A stretch of DNA of 64,000 bases from Saprospiraceae bacterium (GTDB lineage Bacteria > Bacteroidota > Bacteroidia > Chitinophagales > Saprospiraceae), in the NCBI GenBank assembly GCA_026986005.1, contig JALSPK010000172.1, positions 1 to 64,000 on the forward strand, in the 5' to 3' direction. Every line of letters starts with the position of its first letter. The first letter of the stretch is position 1. The translations under genes and the position numbers were made by a program. Under the pieces are notes generated by a model. It ran no database searches, was not told the origin of the DNA, and saw nothing but the letters and a program-made list of their open reading frames with translations. Positions 18,567 through 28,088 of the stretch are shown one piece after another.

Positions 18567-19188
18567 TATATTAATAAGTGACTCTCTTTTTGAAGAGTAT
18601 TTTCAATGCGATATGGAAAAATGCAAGGGAGCTTGCTGTTGGGAGGGAGATTACGGTGCTCCGATGTCTCATGGTGAAATACGTGAAGCAGAAAAAATAT
18701 TGAATCAAGTTTTGCCGCTTTTACCCGTAGAAAACAGAAAGAAAATAGAAAAGGAGGGGTTCTCCAAATATTATGAAATTCCGTCTGATGTGACACTTCA
18801 AAGCGGAAGTGGGGGAGTCGGGGGAGTTGAAAGAGATTTTATTGGTACCAATCTAATGGATGATGGCTCTTGTGTGTTTTTAGTAAAGAACGAACAAGGT
18901 ATTGGTTATTGTGCATTAGAAACATTATATAGGCAAGGAAAGACTGAATGGAAAAAGCCGATATCTTGTGAATTATTTCCGGTCAGAATAAACAAAAGCG
19001 ATATTCAAGGCTTTGAGGCACTCAATTATTATGAATGGGATCTATGTAGTCAAGCCTGTTCTCTTGGTAAAAGAAATAAAATACCGGTTTTTAAATTTGT
19101 TAAAAATGCACTTATCCGTAAATACGGTGAAGAGTTTTACCAAGAAATGGAAATTGCATATGAAGAAAGCCTTAAAACAAACCGATAA
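18550..19188 (+). CDS. DUF3109 family cysteine-rich protein
   Basis: This 212-residue protein is rich in conserved cysteines: CDMEKCKGACCWEGDYG near the N-terminus, then CVF, YCALE, CELFPVR and LCSQAC. That pattern is characteristic of DUF3109, a relative of the YkgJ putative metal-binding proteins. The function is unknown; binding of zinc, iron or an Fe-S cluster is inferred. It overlaps the phosphoesterase upstream and ends one base before the start of the binding-protein gene. Confidence 0.88.
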   Translation: MFLINDILISDSLFEEYFQCDMEKCKGACCWEGDYGAPMSHGEIREAEKILNQVLPLLPVENRKKIEKEGFSKYYEIPSDVTLQSGSGGVGGVERDFIGTNLMDDGSCVFLVKNEQGIGYCALETLYRQGKTEWKKPISCELFPVRINKSDIQGFEALNYYEWDLCSQACSLGKRNKIPVFKFVKNALIRKYGEEFYQEMEIAYEESLKTNR

Positions 19189-19189
19189 C

Positions 19190-20029
19190 ATGAAATATAT
19201 TTTTAATTATATATTTTTATTATTTTTTGTACTGTCCGGTTGTACACATAAAAATGATAACAAACAGGGTAATACAGCAGGTCTAAAAATAGTATCTCTT
19301 GCTGCTTCTATTTCAGATGAATTGGTGGAACTGGGGCTTAAACATAATATTGTTGGAGCTACATCATATTGTAAAATCGCTAAAGATAATAAAGACTTGA
19401 TTGTAGGGTCTGCGCTTGAAACAAATGAAGAAAAAATCATTTTGCTAAAACCGCATATCGTTTGCGCCACAAGATTAACCAAACAATCTACAATAGATAT
19501 TTTGAAAAAAAACGGTATCAATGTTTTTGTGTATAATAAGGCTAATTCATTTAAGTCAATAGCAAATAATTTCGTAAACCTTGGGAAAAAAACAGGAAAA
19601 GAAGATAAAGCAAAAGCCATTGTTAAAAAAGCACAGACAAAAATAGATAGTCTAACAGAATTGATATCAAAACAAAATAAAATGCCGAAAATTCTTTTTC
19701 AACTAGGCTCAAATCCAATTGCTACTGTTATTCCTGATACTTATATGGATGAACTTATAAGGCTTTCGGGTGGAATCAATCTGTTTTATGATATGAATAA
19801 ATATATAGTGAGTAGGGAAAGTGTGCTGCTGCGCAATCCGGATTTTATTTTTATTACTACAATGGGAACATCAGGAGATGATGAAAGGAAAACTTGGCAA
19901 CAATACAAGGATATTTCAGCGGTAAAAAACAATAAAATCTTTTTGATTGATGCAGGGACAGCATCACTTCCTACGGTAACAAACTTTGTAAATACATTGG
20001 AATTTATGATTAAAAAAATGTACTTTTGA
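19190..20029 (+). CDS. ABC importer substrate-binding lipoprotein (BtuF/FecB type)
   Basis: This is the binding protein of the importer encoded by the next two genes. I chose the ATG at 19190 because it gives a lipoprotein signal with lipobox LSGC (Cys18); longer frames read through DUF3109. The mature part has the class III binding-protein pattern: IVSLAASISDELVELGL at the start, GSALETNEEKIILLKPHIV, a long helix near 130-150 and the C-terminal half from MPKILFQLG. Cargo is probably cobalamin or a ferric siderophore; sequence alone does not decide. Confidence 0.9.
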   Translation: MKYIFNYIFLLFFVLSGCTHKNDNKQGNTAGLKIVSLAASISDELVELGLKHNIVGATSYCKIAKDNKDLIVGSALETNEEKIILLKPHIVCATRLTKQSTIDILKKNGINVFVYNKANSFKSIANNFVNLGKKTGKEDKAKAIVKKAQTKIDSLTELISKQNKMPKILFQLGSNPIATVIPDTYMDELIRLSGGINLFYDMNKYIVSRESVLLRNPDFIFITTMGTSGDDERKTWQQYKDISAVKNNKIFLIDAGTASLPTVTNFVNTLEFMIKKMYF

Positions 20030-20030
20030 T

Positions 20031-21032
20031 ATGATGAGAAAAAAGTACTTGAATTGGATTAATATAGTTTTAATTTTGTTGACAATACTTCTTGCTGTTA
20101 TCTTTTTGGCATTGTCACTAGGTGAGATTAACTTTTCCTTTTCGCAAATAATAAATATATTAACAAAAAAAGAAGGTATCGAATATTCAATACTATTAAA
20201 TATAAGAATTCCCCGAATAGTACTAGGTGCTGCTGTTGGTGGCTCTTTGAGTATCTCCGGGTTGGTGCTTCAAGGGATATATCGCAACCCTCTCGTAGAG
20301 CCCTACACGTTAGGTATTTCCGGAGGTGCAGCATTGGGAGTATCACTTGCAATAGTCTTCAATATCCAACAAGTATTTCAAGGTATTACTTTACCTATAT
20401 TCGGAATATTGGGTTCTGTTGCTATGATAATAATTTTATATTTTATCAGTCTAAGAAAACAAAATATCAATATAAATACAGTCCTTCTAACCGGAGTTAT
20501 GATTAGTTTTATGACCTCATCAATCATTATGTTTATAATGGCAACTACAACTTCAGAAAATCTTCAAAGTATTGTTTTTTGGACAATGGGTTCTCTAGAA
20601 GAGCCCAATATTTTTTTAATAAAAATAGTATTCTTTGCATCTTTGATGGGTTTGTTGTTTATATACTTTTTTGCCGGACATCTTAATGCGCTTAGACTCG
20701 GAGAATCTAATGCTAAACATCTGGGAATTGATACAACAACAACAATAAAAATACTATTTGTTTTCGCTTCGGTTATGACGGGAATAAGTGTTTCTGTCGC
20801 AGGAATAATAGGTTTTGTAGGTTTGATTATACCGCATTTGGTTAGATATTTTGTAGGATCTGATTTTAGGATATTAATAATTAGTTCATTTTTGGGTGGA
20901 GCGATTTTTTTGTTATTATCAGATATTTTAGCGAGAATGATCATTGCTCCCAATGAACTACCAATTGGTGTGATAACCGGAATTATAGGAGGAGTAATTT
21001 TTATTATCGCATTGACCAAATCTAGCAAATGA
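20031..21032 (+). CDS. FecCD/BtuC-family ABC importer permease
   Basis: This 333-residue inner-membrane permease has about ten hydrophobic segments. Family signatures are LRIPRIVLGAAVGGSLSISG (close to LRLPR...GAALA.SG), YRNPLVEPYTLGISGGAALG, and the coupling-region motif GFVGLIIPHLVRYFVGSD. It starts two bases after the binding-protein stop codon and ends one base before the ATPase gene, so the three genes are one operon. Confidence 0.95.
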   Translation: MMRKKYLNWINIVLILLTILLAVIFLALSLGEINFSFSQIINILTKKEGIEYSILLNIRIPRIVLGAAVGGSLSISGLVLQGIYRNPLVEPYTLGISGGAALGVSLAIVFNIQQVFQGITLPIFGILGSVAMIIILYFISLRKQNININTVLLTGVMISFMTSSIIMFIMATTTSENLQSIVFWTMGSLEEPNIFLIKIVFFASLMGLLFIYFFAGHLNALRLGESNAKHLGIDTTTTIKILFVFASVMTGISVSVAGIIGFVGLIIPHLVRYFVGSDFRILIISSFLGGAIFLLLSDILARMIIAPNELPIGVITGIIGGVIFIIALTKSSK

Positions 21033-21033
21033 T

Positions 21034-21843
21034 ATGAAAAGGCAATTAGAAATAGAGAATATTGTCTGTGGTTATCCGGGTAAGTTTATGTTAAAGAGCA
21101 TTAATTTTGAGGTAATAAAAGGTAGTTTTACCGGAATAATAGGCCCTAATGGTTCGGGAAAAACCACACTTTTCAGGGGTATAACCGGAGAAATTCCCAT
21201 AAATTCAGGTAATATATATTTTAAGAATAGAAACTTAAAGGAATTTACTATTAAACAAAAAGCTCAAAAATTTGCTATTGTTACTCAGAAAATAGAAACT
21301 CCAAACATTACAGTTGAGGAATATGTTTTGATGGGGAGGTTTCCGTATAAAAAACCATTTCAATTTCTTGAAACTACAGAGGACTTTCGATTAGCCGAGA
21401 AATATATGAAAATGACAGGCGTTTTTAAATACAAGGATACCCTGTTTTCTGAATTGAGCGGTGGTGAACAGCAGTTGATATCAATAGCCAAAGCACTTAC
21501 TCAAGAGCCCGAAATATTGCTTTTAGATGAACCTACCTCACACTTGGATATTGCACATCAAGTACGAATATTAAATCTTTTGCAACGACTAAACAATCAA
21601 TATGACTTAACAGTAATTATGATTATTCACGATTTGAATCTAGCAGGGGAGTATTGTGACAATATTGTTATGATGAATAATGGTCATATTCATAAGTCTG
21701 GGTCAGCAAGCGATGTTTTGAATTATGAAGACATAGAAGAAGTATACAAAACACCTGTTGTAACCCGAGAAAACCCAATTTCAAAAAAACCTGCGATATT
21801 CTTAATTTCAGAAAGAGTGCTACAAGGCAAACAGAAAACCTAG
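21034..21843 (+). CDS. ABC importer ATP-binding protein (BtuD/FecE type)
   Basis: This 269-residue ATPase powers the importer. Motifs are Walker A GPNGSGKTT (near residue 37), Q-loop VTQK, signature LSGGEQQL (near 145), Walker B ILLLDEPTSHLD and switch His in IIHDLNLA. It is the last gene of the operon that starts at 17832. The 140 bases after it hold no gene. Confidence 0.95.
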   Translation: MKRQLEIENIVCGYPGKFMLKSINFEVIKGSFTGIIGPNGSGKTTLFRGITGEIPINSGNIYFKNRNLKEFTIKQKAQKFAIVTQKIETPNITVEEYVLMGRFPYKKPFQFLETTEDFRLAEKYMKMTGVFKYKDTLFSELSGGEQQLISIAKALTQEPEILLLDEPTSHLDIAHQVRILNLLQRLNNQYDLTVIMIIHDLNLAGEYCDNIVMMNNGHIHKSGSASDVLNYEDIEEVYKTPVVTRENPISKKPAIFLISERVLQGKQKT

Positions 21844-21983
21844 GAGACAAAACAAACTGAAGATACTTTCGTAGAATATTGATTTTGCATTTTCGATTGA
21901 TATTATGAAGGCAACGCACTATAATGGCGACATTATATTAAGTAGTAGGCTTATGAAAATATAAATATTGCTAAAAGATTATT

Positions 21984-22460
21984 TTATAAAATTGATAGTG
22001 TAATTATCATCACAATAAAACTATAAATACCAGCTAGAACATCATCAAACATTACGCTCCAATCACTATTCATATTGTCTATTTTCCTAATGTAAAGTGG
22101 TTTCCAAATATCAAAAATTCTAAATAATACTAAACCCATTAAATAATACTTCCAATCAATCGGAACGAGAAATAGTGTTATAAATACACCAACAACCTCA
22201 TCTATCACAATCTTGCCTGAGTCATGTTTCCATTCTTGATGAACTTTCGTTATAGCCCAAACACCAATAATAAAAGTAAAAATTATCAGTACTGTATTGG
22301 ACAAGACAATGATCGTATCATTGTTAGTTATACGGAGCAAAAGAGTATTAAAAATGTAAAATAAGATTACTCCGAATATTGAACCTATAGTGCCGGGAGC
22401 TTTAGGAGCATATCCGCAGCCCAAGGCAGTAGCTATTGTTTTTGCAATTTTTGACAACAT
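21984..22460 (-). CDS. pgpA: Phosphatidylglycerophosphatase A
   Basis: PgpA removes phosphate from phosphatidylglycerophosphate to make phosphatidylglycerol at the inner membrane. The 158-residue protein has the family motifs GYAPKAPGTIGS (residues 16-27), DSGKIVIDEVVG (about 80-91) and FDDVLAGIYS (about 138-147), with four hydrophobic segments. Its first base overlaps the last base of the GreA-like gene, so the two are coupled. Confidence 0.95.
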   Translation of the reverse strand: MLSKIAKTIATALGCGYAPKAPGTIGSIFGVILFYIFNTLLLRITNNDTIIVLSNTVLIIFTFIIGVWAITKVHQEWKHDSGKIVIDEVVGVFITLFLVPIDWKYYLMGLVLFRIFDIWKPLYIRKIDNMNSDWSVMFDDVLAGIYSFIVMIITLSIL

Positions 22461-22918
22461 TATAATATACTTTTTATTGTGATAGGAGTATTACTAAAAA
22501 CAAATGTTTCTCCAATGGATTTTCCTATCATTTTTAATCCAATCGGAGATACTTGTGAAATGCAGTAATATGTTTTATTACCTAAAATTACCCTACCAAT
22601 ACCAATTGTTATAAAAAAATCCCCATTGCTTGTGTTGACCAAACTCCCAACCTCAACTTTTTCATAATCTTTTTCACAATCAATTTTTAATAAATTTTCC
22701 CGTTCTTTGACTACTTCCATATACTGCATTCTGCTCTTTTCCTCTTCCAGGTGCATCATGGTTCTTCCGGTTTCGTGTTTATCACCAACCACACATTTTG
22801 TTTCACTATTTCGAGCTTCAACCATAGCATTAAGCCGTTTCTCAATTGTTGAGATTCTTTTATTAATGTTTTCAAGACAAATTTGGTATAATTGATTTTT
22901 GATATTCACTATATACAA
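22460..22918 (-). CDS. GreA/GreB-family protein
   Basis: This 152-residue protein has an N-terminal helical part (about 1-80, with the SETKCVVGDKHETGRTMMHLEEEKSR stretch seen in Bacteroidota Gre-like proteins) and a C-terminal beta domain (EVGSLVNTSNGDFFITIGIG, then VSPIGLKMIGKSIGE) like the FKBP-type domain of GreA. Gre factors rescue backtracked RNA polymerase; here the acidic fingertip of true GreA is not obvious, so it may be a Gre-like regulator instead. The ATG at 22918 is used; a GTG three codons later is an alternative. Confidence 0.8.
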   Translation of the reverse strand: MYIVNIKNQLYQICLENINKRISTIEKRLNAMVEARNSETKCVVGDKHETGRTMMHLEEEKSRMQYMEVVKERENLLKIDCEKDYEKVEVGSLVNTSNGDFFITIGIGRVILGNKTYYCISQVSPIGLKMIGKSIGETFVFSNTPITIKSIL

Positions 22919-22929
22919 TAAATTTTTAA

Positions 22930-22937
22930 CAAAGGTA
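22930..22937 (-). promoter_or_regulatory. -7 element TACCTTTG for greA-like / pgpA
   Basis: On the minus strand this reads TACCTTTG, matching TAnnTTTG. It is only 11 bases before the annotated ATG, so the message would be nearly leaderless unless the later GTG is the start. No clear -33 TTG was found. Confidence 0.4.
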
Positions 22938-23048
22938 AGAAAAATAAGCCAATGCCCTTTATTTTATTAAACACTACGATAAGTCCGGAAAAATCTTTTT
23001 GATTTTTGATTCAATTATTTTTGACCTGTATAATTATGTAATTCCTAT

Positions 23049-23105
23049 TGTCTGTCTTTAAATTGTTTGATTTTTATATTTTAATGATTTTATGGACAGT
23101 CGCTA
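23049..23105. mobile_element. MITE-like element, 57 bp
   Basis: The ends TGTCTGTCTTTAAATTGTTTGAT and ATGATTTTATGGACAGTCGCTA match the family consensus with a few changes. Its last three bases, read on the minus strand, are the TAG stop codon of the gene at 23103-24257. The remaining gap 22938-23048 holds nothing recognisable. Confidence 0.65.
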
Positions 23106-24257
23106 TTTATTAATATATCCTTTTAGCTTTCGCAAAATAGCTTTCATTTCATTTTTTAAACCCTCGTTTTTTTCGATTCTTACAGCTGCCTCCATATCCG
23201 GAATAGCATCGGTATATTCTGATTCCAATATGTATCGTGCTGCTTTTAGACGTACATCTCTATCTTTGTGGCGCAACAAACCAATTGACCATCTAATAGA
23301 AGGTCGTGACCTAAGACTATGTAGTTTGTCAATAGCACTAAGTATGATCTTTGTATTTTCACTTGACAATTCCCAAAATAGTTTTGATTCCCGTTTACTT
23401 TGTTCTCTATAAAAAAGAACTTCTTTGGTATTAATTTGTGGTCTAATCAAATCATCTTGGTAAGTAACCAGTTTATTATTGCTTACCCATCTTGCCATTC
23501 GGGGGACAATCCACCTCATTCCGGCAGTAGCCTCGGGGTGACCTACCGATACAAATACTTTTCCTTCACCATAATTTTTAGTAAAAAATGCGGGTTTTCC
23601 TTGAGTAAAATTATGCGGATAGCCTTTATGTGTAGCTATATCACTATTAATAGTCCCCAATACACTTAATCCTGTAGTATTTTCAAACATCGGACCATCG
23701 TAATATTGCACATAAAGAGAATCGGTATTCTTTAATTCATAAAAAATCTTTTTGCCTTCTTCATTTAGACTAAAACCAATCAAACCACGCCCTCTATCAT
23801 AATATTTTCTGGTATGCGCAACCCCCAAAACTTTCAAGTTTTCATAGGTTGGTGTTGTGGAAAGTAGATATCCCCCTGCACAGATGCCTACAATACCTTT
23901 ATTTTTCCGCCCTCCAAATTCTTTTACTTTTTCAGCAGCCAATTGACCCATATTGTTGTACTCTTTGCTTCCACTGCCACCCGGAAAAACAATAACATCA
24001 AGCATGTCTAGCTTTCCGGACATAATATCTGCTCCTGATATTTCCACCGGAATAATGCCGGCATCTATTTTCAAGGCTTCCATTGTTTCAATCACACAAA
24101 TCGGACTTGCTCCATTACCGTTAAAAACACCTACATTTATTTTCAAAGATTTTTGATTGTTATTATATTCTTTTTGTGTATAAGACTTATTACAAGATAT
24201 AATAGTTATCAATAGTAATATTGAACCGATAGAATGTATTATATTTTTATATTTCAT
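23103..24257 (-). CDS. Lipoprotein with class I glutamine-amidotransferase-like domain
   Basis: This 384-residue protein starts with a lipoprotein signal (TIISC, Cys22). Residues about 38-260 form a GATase1-like / BPL_N-type domain: VFPGGSGSKEY, nucleophile elbow GIVGICAGGYL (Cys126) and VGHPEATAG. The C-terminal 100 residues look like HEAT-type helices (LGLLRHKDRDVRLKAARYIL). The BPL_N relatives are poorly understood, so hydrolytic activity is only inferred. The stop codon lies in a MITE end; the protein may once have been longer. Confidence 0.75.
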   Translation of the reverse strand: MKYKNIIHSIGSILLLITIISCNKSYTQKEYNNNQKSLKINVGVFNGNGASPICVIETMEALKIDAGIIPVEISGADIMSGKLDMLDVIVFPGGSGSKEYNNMGQLAAEKVKEFGGRKNKGIVGICAGGYLLSTTPTYENLKVLGVAHTRKYYDRGRGLIGFSLNEEGKKIFYELKNTDSLYVQYYDGPMFENTTGLSVLGTINSDIATHKGYPHNFTQGKPAFFTKNYGEGKVFVSVGHPEATAGMRWIVPRMARWVSNNKLVTYQDDLIRPQINTKEVLFYREQSKRESKLFWELSSENTKIILSAIDKLHSLRSRPSIRWSIGLLRHKDRDVRLKAARYILESEYTDAIPDMEAAVRIEKNEGLKNEMKAILRKLKGYINK

Positions 24258-24404
24258 AGTTTAAGTTTTTTATATTGTGACCGCAATTTAATCAAATATC
24301 AAGATAATCCCAAATATTATCCCCGTTAATAGTGTATATACTCGCATCTGAATATAAGGAGGTAAATGTTTTAGGAAATTTCACATTTTTGTTTGGATTC
24401 CATT

Positions 24405-25628
24405 TTAATTTTTAGGAGTTATATCCCAATTCTCCTTGTAAAATACCGGTAATTGGCTATCGATCCATTTATAAAATTCTTTCACTTTAGTATAATCTAT
24501 ATTTTCCCAAGAATTTATCATTTCATCTGCTTTCCGAAAAATCTTATTTTCCATAGGGGTAACAAGTTGAATCAGTCCTGTATTATCAGCATTGAGCAAA
24601 GCATTGACATTTATATAATACTTGTAACTGTAGCCCCATTTGTATGAATAAGCGAATCTTTTTGCTTGTAGTGCCATATTGCACAATGGAGAATCTTTCA
24701 AATTTTCTTGATATTGTACTATTTTGGGTAGTTCTACTTTGTCTGTAAGCCAGAGAGGAATACATACGGAAGCAAGTGGCCAACCAAGAACTGCCCACAT
24801 AACGACATTATTCGTGTTTTCTCCTTTGTTTACCCCCTCAACTACAACTGAAGAAGAAGTTCCTCGTCGAGGGATATAGTCAGTAAAAGAAACATAAGTA
24901 GGATGATTTTCTTTTATATTATCAAAAGAATTCAAATCTACATTTGTCAAAGAATTTGTCATGTTTCTACTGCATTTTTGAATGATAGTTTTTGGAGAAA
25001 GCCTATCTTCTTTTATAGCTTGCATAAATTCTCGATTAGTAGTAACGTATCTGATATAACCACCACCTTTTCCTAAATCACCGGATATTGAATGATTCGT
25101 TCTTATAATATATCCGTAAGGTGCAACAGTGACATCATTTGCATCAAATTTTTTGATAATAAAATTACCTAATTCAAAATATGCAGCACCACCTTGCGCA
25201 TCAATTACTCCAAAATTAGCTTCGAGTCTTGTGGGTTTATCCATAGCTTTGAGCATAGCTTCAAATTCATCAATAGTAGCACATTTTTGTAAAGCCTCTT
25301 TCATGAGCCTTCCTTCTGTTCCCGTTTGAGTGATTGTATCATTGTTCAGGTTGTAGCTGGCACTATTCATTATGGCAAAGCCGGCACTATTGTATCCAAT
25401 CCAAATACTCTTACCCGATTTATCTTTAGAATTGACCAATCCGATATAGCTGTATTTACCATCATTAAATGTCATGATTTTGTTATTTATAGCCCAAGTG
25501 TCTCTGTGCTTCCAAAGCATGGGTCGCCCATTTTTTGTATGTTTACCTGAGATTACGGCAGTAGTACAAGCCATAGATTCTTGAAAGGAAAAAATAATTA
25601 ATCCAATTAATAAGAGTAAATTTTTCAT
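24405..25628 (-). CDS. Secreted N-terminal-nucleophile hydrolase (C45/choloylglycine-hydrolase-like)
   Basis: This 407-residue protein has a signal peptide ending at MA, immediately before Cys21 in CTTAVISGKHTKNGRPMLWKHRDT. In Ntn hydrolases of this superfamily a Cys exposed by cleavage is the nucleophile, followed by a conserved Arg (here HRDT). NSAGFAIMNSASYN and TNHSISGD fit the family core. It probably cleaves a linear amide such as a peptide, acyl-amino acid or bile-salt-like substrate outside the cytoplasm; which one is unknown. The 147-base gap downstream contains nothing recognised. Confidence 0.78.
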   Translation of the reverse strand: MKNLLLLIGLIIFSFQESMACTTAVISGKHTKNGRPMLWKHRDTWAINNKIMTFNDGKYSYIGLVNSKDKSGKSIWIGYNSAGFAIMNSASYNLNNDTITQTGTEGRLMKEALQKCATIDEFEAMLKAMDKPTRLEANFGVIDAQGGAAYFELGNFIIKKFDANDVTVAPYGYIIRTNHSISGDLGKGGGYIRYVTTNREFMQAIKEDRLSPKTIIQKCSRNMTNSLTNVDLNSFDNIKENHPTYVSFTDYIPRRGTSSSVVVEGVNKGENTNNVVMWAVLGWPLASVCIPLWLTDKVELPKIVQYQENLKDSPLCNMALQAKRFAYSYKWGYSYKYYINVNALLNADNTGLIQLVTPMENKIFRKADEMINSWENIDYTKVKEFYKWIDSQLPVFYKENWDITPKN

Positions 25629-25834
25629 ACGTATTGTGTTTATTCTATTTCGTAATTACCACAAAATTTTTTACAAAACTCTGTTGTATATGCAACAAAT
25701 ATAACAAAATAAAAATGACATAAAATAATTTTCATCTGATTCAAAAAGCCATTGGTTTTTATTTGAAACACATCTAAATAACCACTTTGTGATAGTATTT
25801 AACAATATTTTTACCAAAATTGCTTGTTATTAAC

Positions 25835-25842
25835 TATATTTG
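25835..25842 (+). promoter_or_regulatory. -7 element TATATTTG
   Basis: TATATTTG matches TAnnTTTG and would start transcription about 55 bases before the ATG at 25905. The rest of the 275-base gap shows no other feature. Confidence 0.5.
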
Positions 25843-25904
25843 TCTTCACGCTTTTGTTTAAAAGTAAACTGTAAATTAATTTATTCAATAAAAAACAATT
25901 AATT

Positions 25905-27977
25905 ATGAAAAAACTTTACACTATTTTAACAGTTATTTTATTATTTGCTACATTATCAATACAATCACAATCTATATTGTTGGTAAATGATAACGGGAAA
26001 AATCCGGAAAGGGCAGATGCATTGAAAACAGCCTTAAATGATTTGGGCTTGCCTTTTTCTTATTTCAATACTGTAGATAAGAATGCTTCTCCTACTGCTG
26101 ATTTTATGGATGATTTTGATGTTGTGATATGGTATACAGGCAATGATAGTGGTGGACTATATTTGTGGAATGCTTCAGATACGGTAAATACCGAATTAAA
26201 AACATATTTAGATAATGGGGGTATGTTGTGGTTACAAGGGTTGGATTTTCTTTATGACCTTTATAAAGGAGCTCCGGATACGTTTAGTGTTGGAGATTTT
26301 GTTTATGACTATCTTGGTATTTCTACTTATGTAGCTCAATCACATAAAGATGACGGTGTTTATTCGGATGGCGTTCCTTTCTTTGAAGTAGATACTGCAA
26401 ATGGAATATTCTCTTTGGATACTTTAAAATGGCATTGGGCAACTATGTATTTTGCTGATGCTATGATTCCAACAGATAGCGCTAAAGCTTTGTATAAAAT
26501 GGGACCTGCAGAATATGACTTGGGAGGGTATGCTGGAGCAATTTATAATGAATCCGGAGAAGCAAAGATTATGACTTTTGCTACTGAAACCGGCAAGCTT
26601 GATGCTCAATGGAGATTGGATACTTTGTATGCACAAGGATTGAGATATTTCAAACAATTTGCAAAAAAAGAAACTAAATTTGTTGAAAGTATTACTTTGT
26701 CAACCGACGGGAACAAAACTACAATAGATACAAAAGGCGGTTCACTTCAGTTTAGTACCACCGTTCTTCCTGATGACGCAACAGATAAAAATGTAGTATG
26801 GAGTTTGGAAAATAATACCTGTTTTGCTGCAATAGATCAAAATGGTCTATTGACTACCAGTCCTGTTAGTTTTGGTAATGGTACAGTAACAGTTGTTGCT
26901 ACAGCTTCCGACGGTTCAGGTGTTAAGGCATCAATGGATATCACTATTAGTAATCAAGGTGATGCTTCAGATTTTGAAGTGCTTTTAGTTGCAGATGGCA
27001 ATTGGTCAGGTAAGGGTGGATTAACAAGGTATTTGGAACTGGACACTGCTCTTATAAATAATAACATAAACAAATTGGTTTATAGAACAGTTGAAACAGA
27101 CGATATCCCGACTTTGGATATGTTGCAGGCTTTTGATGTGGTAATTTGGTACACAAGCAATGATCAAACGAACTTGAAAATATGGGATGTTTCCGATTCT
27201 TCCAATATTAAATTTAATGCGCCGTTGATGACTTATCTTGACAATGGTGGTTTGTTGTGGGTGCAGGGAACAGATTATCTATATGACATTTATGGAAATC
27301 CTCCTGTAGCTGACTTCAAAGTAGGTGATTTTGTTTACGATTATCTGGGCATAAAGACTTATGTTGCCAAATCTCATACTGATGCTGATAGCAAAAAAGG
27401 TGTTCCCCAGTTAGATGTAGTTCTTGATAACGGTATATGTGAACTAGACCCAATTGAATGGTCTTATTCAAAATTGTGGCGTGTCGATGCTTATGCATTG
27501 ACTGATGATGCTCTTGGAATATACAAATTAGGACCATCTGATTATATTTTAAATCCATTTTACGCTATGGTTTACAAAAAGAATGGAAAGTCCAGAATTA
27601 TAACTTCTGCATTTGAAACAGCAAGATTGGACGACCAAGACAATCTTGATCAGTTATTTCAAGAAGTTTTGGCATTTTTTGAAAGTATAACTAATGATGT
27701 AAACGAAATCAAAGGGTATGTAAGTGATATTGAAATTTATCCGAATCCCGTTCAAAATCACACAATCCTTTCTTACGACTTAGCTAAAAAAGCTAATGTG
27801 AAACTTTTAATCTATTCTATTGATGGGCAAATTGTGTACAATAGAGATCTTGGCAGTCAGATTCAAGGTAAATACAGTATTGATATATCAACGAACGGAT
27901 TAAAAAACGGTACTTATTTATGTGCTTTTAAAGTAGATGATAAACAAATCACTAAAAAGATTTTAGTTGTAAAATAA
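25905..27977 (+). CDS. T9SS-secreted protein with two duplicated domains and a BIG2 domain
   Basis: This 690-residue secreted protein has a signal peptide (about 1-22). Module 1 (about 24-258) and module 2 (about 357-600) are clear duplicates: both contain DVVIWYT.ND, TYLDNGG.LW.QG, VGDFVYDYLGI.TYVA.SH and a final F.TETGKLDAQ / F.TARLDDQ segment. The fold looks flavodoxin/GATase-like, but no catalytic residue is evident. A bacterial Ig-like BIG2 domain lies between them. The C-terminus (from IEIYPNPVQNH) is a type A T9SS sorting domain ending in KKILVVK. Its role is unknown; surface or secreted location is well supported. Confidence 0.85.
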   Translation: MKKLYTILTVILLFATLSIQSQSILLVNDNGKNPERADALKTALNDLGLPFSYFNTVDKNASPTADFMDDFDVVIWYTGNDSGGLYLWNASDTVNTELKTYLDNGGMLWLQGLDFLYDLYKGAPDTFSVGDFVYDYLGISTYVAQSHKDDGVYSDGVPFFEVDTANGIFSLDTLKWHWATMYFADAMIPTDSAKALYKMGPAEYDLGGYAGAIYNESGEAKIMTFATETGKLDAQWRLDTLYAQGLRYFKQFAKKETKFVESITLSTDGNKTTIDTKGGSLQFSTTVLPDDATDKNVVWSLENNTCFAAIDQNGLLTTSPVSFGNGTVTVVATASDGSGVKASMDITISNQGDASDFEVLLVADGNWSGKGGLTRYLELDTALINNNINKLVYRTVETDDIPTLDMLQAFDVVIWYTSNDQTNLKIWDVSDSSNIKFNAPLMTYLDNGGLLWVQGTDYLYDIYGNPPVADFKVGDFVYDYLGIKTYVAKSHTDADSKKGVPQLDVVLDNGICELDPIEWSYSKLWRVDAYALTDDALGIYKLGPSDYILNPFYAMVYKKNGKSRIITSAFETARLDDQDNLDQLFQEVLAFFESITNDVNEIKGYVSDIEIYPNPVQNHTILSYDLAKKANVKLLIYSIDGQIVYNRDLGSQIQGKYSIDISTNGLKNGTYLCAFKVDDKQITKKILVVK

Positions 27978-27988
27978 ATGTATTTTGT

Positions 27989-28020
27989 AAAAGTGCATCT
28001 AGCTATTTAGATGCACTTTT
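27989..28020 (+). terminator. Intrinsic terminator
   Basis: AAAAGTGCATCTA and TAGATGCACTTTT form a perfect 13-pair stem with a 6-base loop just after the T9SS gene. Confidence 0.8.
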
Positions 28021-28088
28021 ATTATATTTGCCGGTTTGTTTTTTTTGTATAATTTTCAAGATTTATACAGGATTATTTTCACACTAAT

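Noticed and set aside
17640-19190. Cobalamin riboswitch ahead of the BtuFCD-like importer
   Set aside because: No conserved B12-box or long structured leader was seen; the importer genes follow directly on upstream coding sequence.
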